Positions 1-6,593 of a stretch of 9,858 bases of DNA are shown here, one piece after another. A program made the translations under genes and the position numbers. Below the pieces are notes generated by a model. The model searched no databases. It had not been told where the DNA came from and saw only the letters and a list, made by a program, of their open reading frames with translations. The DNA is from JBCCZC01 sp039188505 (lineage in GTDB: Bacteria > Pseudomonadota > Gammaproteobacteria > Xanthomonadales > SZUA-38): NCBI GenBank assembly GCA_039188505.1, contig JBCCZC010000203.1, positions 1 through 9,858 on the forward strand. The letters run 5' to 3'. Numbering within the stretch: the first letter of the stretch is position 1; the number at the start of each line of letters is the position of its first letter.

Positions 1-3000
1 ATTGCGCGCTCCCCCAGATGATCGCCGTCGGCAACAGCTACCAGTGCAGCTACCCGATCACCGTGACCGGAAACGCCGGGGACAGCGACACCCGGACCGT
101 CAGCGCATCCGGGACCCACGCGGACAGTGATCCCGTCAGCGACAACGCTATGGTGACGGTCACCGTCGATGACGTTCTGCCCAGCGGCAGCGTGGCGCTG
201 ACGCCGTCCGGCACGGTCGACGAGGGCGGCGGCAACGTCTCGGTCACGATCGAAGTCAGCAACGACGGGAGCGCCGAGTCGCTCCAGCTGACCGCTTTGG
301 CCGATGACTCGGGCAGCCTCGAGGGGAACGGCGACTGCGCCCTGCCCCAGACCATCGCGACGAGCGGCAGCTACAGCTGCACGGCCACGGTTGCGATTCC
401 CGCGCAGGGCGTGGGCAACGCAACGGTGATGGTCACGGCGACCCTCGCGGACGACGACGGCAACAGTATCAACCCGGACCAGAGCGCGATGGTGGCCGTC
501 ACGGACGCGGCTCCGACAGGAACCGTTGCGGTCACGCCGACGCCCGATACCGTGACCGAGGCGGGCGGCACCGTGAGCTTCGCGCTCACCTTCACCAATA
601 CCGGCGACGAAAGCGTCTCGCTGACCGCCCTCGACGATGATGGGGCGGGCAACCTGAACGGACTGGGTAGCTGCTCGGTGCCGCAGACCGTGGCCGGCGG
701 CGCGACCTACGAGTGCAGCTACGATGATGCGGTGCCCACTGGCGCCCCCGGTGACGAGACTCGCACGATCACGGGCACCTTTGCGGACGACGACGGCAAC
801 ACGCCCAGCGCCCAGGGCATGGCCACGGTCACGCGGACCGACGCCCTGCCGACGGCAACGGTGACGGCGACGCCTGATCCAGCGATCCTGGACGAGCCTG
901 GCGGGGCGACGACCGTCACCGTCGAGGTCACGAACACCAGCGCCGCGGACACGATCGACCTGACCTCGCTGGGCGACTCCCTCGCCGGCGACCTGAACGG
1001 CCTCGGCGACTGCACTGTACCCCAGTCCATCGCGACCGCTGCCAGCTACAGCTGCAGCTTCACGCAGACGATCAGCGACGCCGCGCCGGGACCGCTCTCG
1101 ACCACGGTCACCGCCGGCTTCGAGGACGACGAGGACAATGCCGCGACCGCCAACGGCCTGGCCAGCCTCACGATCGACGACCTGCTGCCGACCGCAACCG
1201 TCGGCGTCGCGGTCGCCCCGGACACGGTCAGCGAACCGGGCGAGCCCGTGACCGTCACCGTAACCGTGAGCAACACGAGTACTGCTGACACGATCACCGT
1301 GACCCAGCTCCTCGATTCGCTTGCCGGCGACCTCAACGGCCAGGGCGACTGTGCGACGCCCTTCGACCTCGCGCCGGCGGCGATAGCCGAGTGCAGCTTC
1401 ACCGCCGAAGACGACGCGCAGGCCGGCACGCTCGAGCGCACCGTGTCGACCCTCTTCGCCGATGAGGAGGACAACCCCGGGACCGCCGAGGGGATGGCGA
1501 CCGTGACGGTGACGGACGTCGCGCCCGCGATCAGCGTGACGCTCGCAGCAACCCCCGAGACGGTCGCCGCAACCGGCGGCACCGTGAGCTTCATCGCGAC
1601 GGTGACGAACACGGGCACGGGCGATGCGCTCACGCTGACGGCGCTCACCGACGACACGCTGGGTGATCTCGACGGCAGCGGTGATTGCGCGCTGCCGCAG
1701 ACCATCCCCATCGCCGGCGCCTACAGCTGCACCTATACGGACACGCTGGCGGGCGACGCGGGTACCGACGGCACGCGCACGGTCGATGCGACCGCGAGCG
1801 ATGAGGAGATGACCGTGGCCCCGGGCGACGGGAGCGTCACCATTGCGTTCTCCAACGAAGCGCCGCTCTTCAGCCTCGACCGTTCGGTCACCTCGCCCCC
1901 CGTGGCCGAGCCGGGCGGAACGGTGACCTTCTCGATCGTGATCGCCAGCGAGGAGTCCACCCGAACGCTGACCATCGACAGCCTGACCGACAGCCGCGAC
2001 GGCAACCTCGACGGCACCGGGACCTGCGCCGTGCCGCAGGTGCTCGCGGCCGGTGAGACCTACCGCTGTGACTACACCATCGAGGTCACCGGCGCCAGCG
2101 CCTCGGTGCCGCGGACGAGCACGACGGAGGCATCGGCCACCACCGACGACCTGTTCAGCGGAACCGCCGCCGACAGTGCGAGCGTGATCTTCCTCGACGT
2201 GACGCCCATGGCGACCGCCAGCTACACAGCGACGCCGGCGGAAGCGACCCCGCCGTCGGCGGCCGTGCGCTTCGACATCGAGATCGCAAACACCGGCGAT
2301 GCGGAGCCGCTCGAACTGACCTCGCTGCAGGACGATGCCGTGGGCGACGTCTCGCTGCTCGGGAATTGCCAGCTCCCCGCGACCATTCCGCCGGGAGACA
2401 GCTTCACCTGCGCCTTCACCGCGGTCGTCGCGGGCGAGCCGAATGAGGCGGTCGCGCGAAACCTGACGGCCTCGGTCGCCGATGACGACGGCAATGGCGT
2501 TCTGGCCGACGACTGGACGATGATCGTCTTCGGGGAGGCGCCGCAGATGAACACGGCGCCGACCGCCGCCGCCGACAGCTACGCTGCCACCGAGGACACG
2601 ACGCTGGTCATCGTCGCGCCGGGCCTGCTCGACAACGACAGCGACGCGGAAGACGACGTGCTCACGGTCTTCGACAACACGACGCCGGCCGCGGGCACCC
2701 TGTCCGTGGCGGCGGACGGCAGCCTGACCTACGAACCCGCGCCGGACGCTACCGCGACGGTGACGTTCAGCTATCGCGCCACCGACGGGGCCGCGCTGTC
2801 CGAAAGCGCCACCGTGACCGTGACGATCGCGGCGGTGAACGACCCGCCGGTAGCGGCTTACGACAGCTTCAGCTTTGCCGGCGAAGGGTCCCTCGAGGTC
2901 GCGGCTCCGGGCGTGCTCACCAACGACGAGGACGTCGACAGCGCCCTCACCGTCCGGATCGGCACCCCACCGGCGAGCGGCACCGTCGAGCTCGATGCCG

Positions 3001-3167
3001 ACGGTGGTTTCCGCTACACGGCAGGCGCGGGCTTCGCGGGCGCAGACACCTTCACCTACTTCGCGACCGACGGCGAGTTCGAGGCCGAGGCCATCGTCAC
3101 GATCGCGGCCGGCGAAAGGGTCTTCAAGGACGGTTTCGAGGAGCCGGAGCTGCCGAACCAGCCCTGA
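1..3167 (+). CDS. Large secreted Ig-like/cadherin-like repeat protein, 5' end outside window
   Basis: The 3' part of a giant extracellular or surface protein. The frame is open from base 3 and already inside a repeat (residues CALPQ precede the first ATG at 18), so that ATG is internal and the true start lies upstream. Residue numbers here count that ATG as 1. Eight Ig-like units fill the protein to about residue 840, each with a 'vtNtg' strand, a 'GdLnGxGdC' turn and a second Cys in 'YxC'. Two cadherin-like/VCBS-type (Big_9-like) domains follow, near residues 845-940 and 941-1036, opening with 'NTAPTAAADSY' and 'VNDPPVAAYDSF' and carrying 'LDNDSD' and 'LTNDEDVD' acidic turns that may bind calcium. 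The protein ends in 'VFKDGFEEPE', resembling an F-x-DGFE tail I recall from secreted gammaproteobacterial proteins. A role in adhesion or as a surface stalk is inferred from architecture only. No enzymatic domain is visible. The stop lies 9 bp from the stop of the convergent gene. Confidence 0.9.
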   Translation, partial: CALPQMIAVGNSYQCSYPITVTGNAGDSDTRTVSASGTHADSDPVSDNAMVTVTVDDVLPSGSVALTPSGTVDEGGGNVSVTIEVSNDGSAESLQLTALADDSGSLEGNGDCALPQTIATSGSYSCTATVAIPAQGVGNATVMVTATLADDDGNSINPDQSAMVAVTDAAPTGTVAVTPTPDTVTEAGGTVSFALTFTNTGDESVSLTALDDDGAGNLNGLGSCSVPQTVAGGATYECSYDDAVPTGAPGDETRTITGTFADDDGNTPSAQGMATVTRTDALPTATVTATPDPAILDEPGGATTVTVEVTNTSAADTIDLTSLGDSLAGDLNGLGDCTVPQSIATAASYSCSFTQTISDAAPGPLSTTVTAGFEDDEDNAATANGLASLTIDDLLPTATVGVAVAPDTVSEPGEPVTVTVTVSNTSTADTITVTQLLDSLAGDLNGQGDCATPFDLAPAAIAECSFTAEDDAQAGTLERTVSTLFADEEDNPGTAEGMATVTVTDVAPAISVTLAATPETVAATGGTVSFIATVTNTGTGDALTLTALTDDTLGDLDGSGDCALPQTIPIAGAYSCTYTDTLAGDAGTDGTRTVDATASDEEMTVAPGDGSVTIAFSNEAPLFSLDRSVTSPPVAEPGGTVTFSIVIASEESTRTLTIDSLTDSRDGNLDGTGTCAVPQVLAAGETYRCDYTIEVTGASASVPRTSTTEASATTDDLFSGTAADSASVIFLDVTPMATASYTATPAEATPPSAAVRFDIEIANTGDAEPLELTSLQDDAVGDVSLLGNCQLPATIPPGDSFTCAFTAVVAGEPNEAVARNLTASVADDDGNGVLADDWTMIVFGEAPQMNTAPTAAADSYAATEDTTLVIVAPGLLDNDSDAEDDVLTVFDNTTPAAGTLSVAADGSLTYEPAPDATATVTFSYRATDGAALSESATVTVTIAAVNDPPVAAYDSFSFAGEGSLEVAAPGVLTNDEDVDSALTVRIGTPPASGTVELDADGGFRYTAGAGFAGADTFTYFATDGEFEAEAIVTIAAGERVFKDGFEEPELPNQP
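3..2546 (+). repeat. Eight tandem Ig-like units of 111-114 residues with C-x13-C
   Basis: The first cysteine codon of each unit starts at 3, 336, 672, 1011, 1350, 1686, 2025 and 2367. The intervals are 333, 336, 339, 339, 336, 339 and 342 bases. In all eight units the second cysteine is exactly 14 residues after the first (for example CALPQTIATSGSYSC and CQLPATIPPGDSFTC), even in the most divergent unit, which reads CATPFDLAPAAIAEC. The pair probably forms a disulfide bridging neighbouring strands, which fits an exported protein. Most units also carry an acidic turn such as 'ADDDGN' before the last strand. The repeats are clear at protein level but well diverged in DNA, so they look old rather than freshly duplicated. 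Confidence 0.9.
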
Positions 3168-3176
3168 GTCAATGGC

Positions 3177-4355
3177 TCAGCCGCGCATGCGCTTGCGGAC
3201 CATCTCGCCGGCTTCCTCGTAGGTCTCGGGCAGGGCCTCAAGGAAGGCGTTGGGCTGGAACGCCGGCTCGTAGGCCTGGAGGACCGGCGCGAGCAGCGCC
3301 GCCGGGACTTCGCGGAAGCGTCGTGTCTCGCGGAAGTCCGCGATGGGAATCCGAGCCGTGGCCATGTCTTCGTGGTGATTGGTGGTCTTCCCGAGCGCTG
3401 TACCGCGCGGATCGACGATGACCGTGCCCTCCGCCTTCGCGCCGGCCGCGTCCATGAAGCCGATGTTGTCCGGCGATACCGAGTTGCCGACACCGACCGT
3501 GTAGACGCGGTTGTAGCGCGCCGTCTGTGTCGCGGAGTCGGCGTTCGAGCCGCCGGTCACCGACATGACCAGGATCTCCGCACCCTTCAGCGCAAGGCAT
3601 TGGTAGAGCATCGGTTCGAGGCCGACGGCGGTGATCGCTATGTTGCCGATGTCCGTGCGCGCGACGGGCAGCGTCCGATCCCAGCCGTACATCTCGACGT
3701 AGCGGTCGAGGCAATCGTAGACCGTCGAGCCGATCAACGCTCCGGCACCGAAGAGTCCGAGGATGTTGCGGGCCTTCCACTGCAGGTCGACGATGCTGCC
3801 GTCCGGGCCCGTCAGCACCGACATGTTGATGATGTGGCCGGGCCAGTCGTCGAGCTTCGCGTAGCAGCCCCAGGAGATGTAGCAATCGAAGTGTTTCGCC
3901 CGCTCGCCGATGACCTCGGACTCGGGTCCGGGGAGCTCGAAGGCGACCTTCTGGAGCTCTGTCCGCGTCCAGGGCTGGAACCCCTGGATCGGAAACTCAT
4001 GCAGGCAGACGAGATCGCGCTTGGCGCCCCAGCGTCGCTCTCCGGCCCAGGCCTCCGGCGAGCCCTGGGCGTAGTTGATCAGCTTGACGACGTGATCGAG
4101 ATTCGCCCGGACCGTGCGCTTCAGATCCTTGACGTCGACCGCGCGGACGCGCGACTGGATCGCCGCCACGTTGACCGACCGCTGGCGCAGCTCAACCGTC
4201 TCATAGCGACCGCGCTTCGCGACGGAAATGCCCTTGTCGTCGGCGCCGTGCCCCGCGGCTCTCGCCGCGGTGCCGCCCGCAAGCCCGGCGAGGCCCAGCG
4301 CGCTCGCTCCCTTCAGAAAGTTTCGACGTCCACGCTCGTTATCGCCTCGAGCCAT
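3177..4355 (-). CDS. Tat-exported nitrilase-superfamily protein, catalytic Cys apparently replaced
   Basis: A 392-residue carbon-nitrogen hydrolase (nitrilase/amidase) fold protein. The N-terminus has a twin-arginine signal: R10-R11 in 'GRRNFLKG', a hydrophobic stretch at 17-30 and a probable cleavage after A33 ('ARA'), so the protein is exported folded. The family uses a Glu-Lys-Cys triad. E120 sits in 'LHEFPIQGF' and K194 in 'QWKARN'. The nucleophile segment, which reads like '[20 protein letters not shown]' in aliphatic amidase, is here 'ITAVGLEPMLYQCLALKGAE' (241-260), which puts T242 at the cysteine position. C253 lies in the following helix and is not an obvious substitute. The second catalytic Glu also seems absent after K194. 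Hydrolysis is therefore doubtful; a binding role or a different chemistry is possible. The start is supported by a strong Shine-Dalgarno (GGAGGGAG, complement of 4359-4366). The gene is divergent from the TPR gene and convergent with the repeat protein. Confidence 0.85.
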   Translation of the reverse strand: MARGDNERGRRNFLKGASALGLAGLAGGTAARAAGHGADDKGISVAKRGRYETVELRQRSVNVAAIQSRVRAVDVKDLKRTVRANLDHVVKLINYAQGSPEAWAGERRWGAKRDLVCLHEFPIQGFQPWTRTELQKVAFELPGPESEVIGERAKHFDCYISWGCYAKLDDWPGHIINMSVLTGPDGSIVDLQWKARNILGLFGAGALIGSTVYDCLDRYVEMYGWDRTLPVARTDIGNIAITAVGLEPMLYQCLALKGAEILVMSVTGGSNADSATQTARYNRVYTVGVGNSVSPDNIGFMDAAGAKAEGTVIVDPRGTALGKTTNHHEDMATARIPIADFRETRRFREVPAALLAPVLQAYEPAFQPNAFLEALPETYEEAGEMVRKRMRG

Positions 4356-4374
4356 GATCTCCCTCCGCTGTGCT

Positions 4375-4380
4375 TACAAT
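4375..4380 (+). promoter_or_regulatory. Possible -10 element (TACAAT) of the TPR gene
   Basis: TACAAT matches the sigma70 -10 consensus at five of six bases and lies in the 56-bp divergent spacer between the nitrilase-like and TPR genes. It would put transcription start near 4387, leaving a leader of about 25 bases that includes the Shine-Dalgarno of the ATG at 4412. No convincing -35 is visible at the expected distance, where the sequence enters the 5' end of the nitrilase-like gene. Confidence 0.3.
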
Positions 4381-4397
4381 CCCCCTACCATCATGCC

Positions 4398-4403
4398 AGA
4401 GGG
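4398..4403 (+). promoter_or_regulatory. Shine-Dalgarno (AGAGGG) that sets the start of the TPR gene
   Basis: AGAGGG stands 8 nt before the ATG at 4412. The frame is also open from a GTG at 4370, but a protein from there would begin with a proline-rich stretch ahead of the signal peptide. The ribosome site and the signal peptide both favour 4412. Confidence 0.6.
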
Positions 4404-4411
4404 CGCCACCC

Positions 4412-5035
4412 ATGATTGTCCTGTCCACGCTGCTGTGGCTCGTCGCCGCTGATCCTTTCGCCGACATCAAGCGCTACGACCGCGACGCCTGGTCGCAGAC
4501 CGTCACGGTTTGCGACGAGCTGGCCGCGCATGGGAACGACCCGGAAGCGGTGGCGAGCGGCGTCTCCCAGGCGGCGATGGATATCGACGCGGCGATCGCG
4601 GCCTGCACCGAGGCCGTTGCGGCGGATCGTGGCAATCCGCGCCTCAATTACCAGCTCGCCCGTGCCTACGGCTATGCGGGTCGCCATGCCGAGGGCGAAC
4701 CCTATCGGGATACGGCGCTGCGTGCGGGCTACCCGCAGTCGCTGTTCGTGGTCGGCTACATCCGCGTCATGGACTGGGACGGCCGGGGGAAGGACGCCTG
4801 CTACGGCGGCGAGCTGATCCGGCGGTCGGCCGAGGCGGGGCGCTTCGCCGGGCTCGTCGGCTTTCCCCACTATGCGTTGCTCGGGGAGTTCGACGGCTGT
4901 GACGCGTGGCCTCGTGTCGATCGCGAGGAAATGCTGGGCTTTCTCGACATGGCGGCGAGTGGGGCAGGCGACTACTACCAGCGGATCCTGGTCCAGCAGC
5001 TCGCGGACCGCGTGCGCGACATGGGCCCGGAATGA
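4412..5035 (+). CDS. Exported TPR/Sel1-like helical-repeat protein
   Basis: A 207-residue protein from the ATG at 4412. It begins with a short Sec signal peptide, 'MIVLSTLLWLVAA', probably cut after A13. The mature part is alpha-helical. The segment from about 34 to 112 reads like an exported TPR protein: 'CDELAAHGNDP', then 'DIDAAIAACTEAVAADRGNPRLNYQLARAYGYAGRHAEG' spread over 57-95, then 'ALRAGYPQSLFVVGYI'. That last piece and the 'LIRRSAEAG' at 135-143 have a Sel1-like flavour. The four cysteines (34, 65, 130, 163) could form disulfides in the periplasm. Such proteins usually scaffold protein contacts; no enzymatic motif is visible and no partner is identifiable. The gene diverges from the nitrilase-like gene and its stop is one base from the stop of the convergent CpeT-like gene, so no separate terminator fits there. 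Confidence 0.8.
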   Translation: MIVLSTLLWLVAADPFADIKRYDRDAWSQTVTVCDELAAHGNDPEAVASGVSQAAMDIDAAIAACTEAVAADRGNPRLNYQLARAYGYAGRHAEGEPYRDTALRAGYPQSLFVVGYIRVMDWDGRGKDACYGGELIRRSAEAGRFAGLVGFPHYALLGEFDGCDAWPRVDREEMLGFLDMAASGAGDYYQRILVQQLADRVRDMGPE

Positions 5036-5036
5036 G

Positions 5037-5966
5037 CTACCAGGTCACGTAGGCCGGCACCGGCGGCTCTCGCAGGAGCATGACCTCGAATTCGGCGATG
5101 CCCTCGCGCAGCTTGCGGATCTCGGCGTACTCTGGCGAATCCCAGAAGGCGCGAGCCGCCGCCGCGCACGGGAAGCGGGCCAGCACCGCCCCGCGCTGGG
5201 CCGGCAGGTCCCCTTCGAATACGTCGATGGCAGGCGTGATGCCGAGGTAATAGCCCTGGTTCTTCGGGTAGAGTCCCGAAGCGCCGATCGCGCCGGCGTA
5301 GGCGCCGAACTTCGCCCGGTCCTCGATGGTGCCGTAGACGATCATCACGACGGGCTCCGCGCAGATCGAGGCGCCCTGCCGCTGGAACTCATAGCCGCCG
5401 GCGGCGGGACCCCACACCTGCTTGCCGTCGGCGTCGAAACCGCGGTCCCAGTTGGTGACACCGGCCTCCGAAATTTCGGTGGCCGACACCAGGTAGGCGG
5501 CGCCCTTGTAGGCGTTCCGGCAGGCCTGACCGACGGTCCCGCCCTCGTAGCGCGTGGTTCCCGTGCGGGCGAGCCGAGTCACGCAGCCTGATTCATCACC
5601 GAGTTCGCCAGGCGTCAACTCATCGAAGCGCCGTGGCTCCTCCCAGGCGCCGACGAAGCGCTCCGGTTCCGACAGGGTCCAGGTCTTGCTGAGGATCGTG
5701 CCGTCCGCGTCCAGCCGATAGCGACTGACGCGCTGGCGATAGGGGCCATCCGCGCCTTCGAGCCAGTTTTCCGTGTAGACCCAGGCGCCATCATTCGCCT
5801 CGGGCCAGATCCGCACGGTGTGCCAGATCGCGTGGTCGTAGCGATCGTCGCGCGCAGCCTGCGTCGCCGACGAGAAGCTGCCGGTGACGAGCGTCAGAAA
5901 ATCGTCGAGCTCGGCGGCCGTGGCGGCCGGAGCGAGGCAGAACAACAGACACGCGAATCGCGCCAT
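5037..5966 (-). CDS. Exported CpeT/CpcT-like protein fused to a DUF1330 domain
   Basis: A 309-residue protein with a Sec signal peptide (cleavage likely after A18, 'ATAA|E'). Residues 19-197 match the CpeT/CpcT chromophore-lyase family as I know it: 'FLTLVTGSFSSATQA' and 'DRYDHAIWHTVRIWPE' near the start, 'PYRQRVSRY' at 75-83, 'RFVGAWEEP' at 103-111, 'GCVTRLAR' at 127-134, 'YEGGTVGQAC' at 140-149 and 'WDRGFDADGKQVWG' at 173-186. Residues about 203-300 match DUF1330, a ferredoxin-like alpha/beta domain, with 'VFEGDLPAQRGAVLARFP' and 'AFWDSPEYAEIRKLREG'. In cyanobacteria CpeT/CpcT attach bilins to phycobiliproteins; no phycobiliprotein is visible here and non-photosynthetic bacteria carry such homologs with unknown roles. 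Binding of a small hydrophobic ligand or tetrapyrrole is only a guess. The start is backed by a good Shine-Dalgarno (GGAGG, complement of 5975-5979), 8 nt from the ATG. Confidence 0.85.
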   Translation of the reverse strand: MARFACLLFCLAPAATAAELDDFLTLVTGSFSSATQAARDDRYDHAIWHTVRIWPEANDGAWVYTENWLEGADGPYRQRVSRYRLDADGTILSKTWTLSEPERFVGAWEEPRRFDELTPGELGDESGCVTRLARTGTTRYEGGTVGQACRNAYKGAAYLVSATEISEAGVTNWDRGFDADGKQVWGPAAGGYEFQRQGASICAEPVVMIVYGTIEDRAKFGAYAGAIGASGLYPKNQGYYLGITPAIDVFEGDLPAQRGAVLARFPCAAAARAFWDSPEYAEIRKLREGIAEFEVMLLREPPVPAYVTW

Positions 5967-6015
5967 GGGTGATTCCTCCAGGCTGGCGACTCATGGTAGC
6001 GCACGCACCGCACGG

Positions 6016-6037
6016 CGGCCGGCGTCGACGCCGGCCG
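6016..6037. repeat. Perfect 22-bp palindrome in a divergent spacer, possible operator
   Basis: Half-site CGGCCGGCGTC followed directly by its reverse complement, with no mismatch over 22 bases and the next pair outward mismatched. It lies in the 98-bp spacer between the divergent CpeT-like and methyltransferase genes, covering the -35 position expected for a TAGACT -10 at 6052-6057. A dimeric regulator could bind it. In RNA it could fold as a 9-bp stem with a four-base loop, but no T-run follows on either strand, so it does not look like an intrinsic terminator. Confidence 0.6.
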
Positions 6038-6051
6038 GAGGGTCGGACTGC

Positions 6052-6057
6052 TAGACT
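6052..6057 (+). promoter_or_regulatory. Possible -10 element (TAGACT) of the methyltransferase gene
   Basis: TAGACT ends 7 nt before the ATG at 6065, so transcription would begin at or next to the start codon. No Shine-Dalgarno precedes that ATG, which fits a leaderless mRNA. No -35 consensus is visible; the palindrome occupies that position, so an activator may be needed or the palindrome may serve as operator. Confidence 0.3.
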
Positions 6058-6064
6058 CCGCGGC

Positions 6065-6544
6065 ATGGTCGAAGATCCCCGCCAGCGCGACGGCGCCCGC
6101 GTTCGCTTTCCGCCACCGCTGGTCTATCTGCTGGCGCTGGGCTCCGGGATCGGCCTGGGCAGGCTGGTGACCCTCGAGGTCCTCGGCGGTCTGCCGCTGG
6201 TCAAGGAGATCGGCGCGACGGCCGTCGCGGTCGGCGTGATCATGATGGGGATCGCCCTGGGCCTCTTCGCCCGGACGGGGCAGAATCCGGAACCCTGGAC
6301 CACGACGCCTGCGATCATCACGACCGGCATCTACCGCTTCACCCGCAATCCGATGTATCTGGGCATGACGTTGGTGCAGACCGGCATCGGTCTGATCATC
6401 CTCAATGTCTGGATCGTCGCCCTGGCGCCGGTCTCGATGGCCGTCGTCTACCGAATCGCCATCCGCCCCGAGGAGGACTACCTCACCGAGAAGTTCGGGG
6501 CCGAATACGAGACCTACCGGCAGCGCGTCCGCCGCTGGCTTTGA
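6065..6544 (+). CDS. Isoprenylcysteine carboxyl methyltransferase (ICMT)-like membrane protein
   Basis: A 159-residue integral membrane protein of the ICMT/phospholipid methyltransferase group, which uses S-adenosylmethionine in the inner membrane. Hydrophobic segments lie near residues 17-38, 50-68, 99-113 and 114-133. The family signature is clear: 'GIYRFTRNPMYLGM' at 88-101 and, after the last helix, 'RPEEDYLTEKFGAEYETYRQ' at 134-153, both matching the cofactor-binding C-terminal half of ICMT-like enzymes. Bacterial members act on unknown lipids or small molecules, so the substrate cannot be named. The frame is open further upstream (GTG 5969, ATG 5993), but that extension would be an arginine-rich stretch encoded by the palindrome spacer, so the ATG at 6065 is preferred. 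It has no Shine-Dalgarno and may be leaderless. The ABC importer operon starts 49 bp downstream behind its own likely promoter, so the link between them is uncertain. Confidence 0.82.
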   Translation: MVEDPRQRDGARVRFPPPLVYLLALGSGIGLGRLVTLEVLGGLPLVKEIGATAVAVGVIMMGIALGLFARTGQNPEPWTTTPAIITTGIYRFTRNPMYLGMTLVQTGIGLIILNVWIVALAPVSMAVVYRIAIRPEEDYLTEKFGAEYETYRQRVRRWL

Positions 6545-6558
6545 GCCGGACCGCGGCA

Positions 6559-6587
6559 TTGAGCAAACCTTTATGCTCGGCTATTTT
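6559..6587 (+). promoter_or_regulatory. Probable sigma70-type promoter of the ABC importer operon
   Basis: TTGAGC at 6559-6564, a spacer of exactly 17 bases, and TATTTT at 6582-6587, in a short AT-rich island of an otherwise GC-rich region. Each hexamer matches consensus at four of six positions. The expected start of transcription falls at about 6594, the A of the proposed permease ATG. Confidence 0.5.
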
Positions 6588-6593
6588 TGCCGC

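Noticed and set aside
18..20. ATG at 18 as the start of the repeat protein
   Set aside because: The frame is open to the window edge and the preceding codons encode CALPQ, the conserved start of a repeat hairpin, so the ATG is internal.
1046..1711. 221-codon reverse-strand frame and its fellows inside the repeat protein
   Set aside because: Ser/Val/Ala-rich antisense image of the Ig-like repeats; no start signals and no domain.
3164..3180. Inverted repeat CTGAG/CTCAG across the two convergent stop codons, considered as a bidirectional terminator
   Set aside because: The stem is only 5 bp with a 7-base loop and no T-run follows on either strand.
3372..4415. Long open frame on the + strand opposite the nitrilase-like gene (347 codons)
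   Set aside because: The translation is an Arg/Asp/Val-rich string with no recognisable domain, and it mirrors a gene with clear Tat and nitrilase motifs on the other strand; GC-rich DNA gives such antisense frames freely.
5037..5966. Phycobilisome or photosynthetic context suggested by the CpeT-like domain
   Set aside because: No phycobiliprotein, bilin synthesis or photosystem gene is present and the protein is exported; the domain alone does not indicate a cyanobacterium.
6405..6593. Upstream extension of the first permease
   Set aside because: It overlaps the conserved C-terminal half of the methyltransferase gene in another frame and encodes a low-complexity Ser/Arg/Pro stretch unlike any permease N-terminus.
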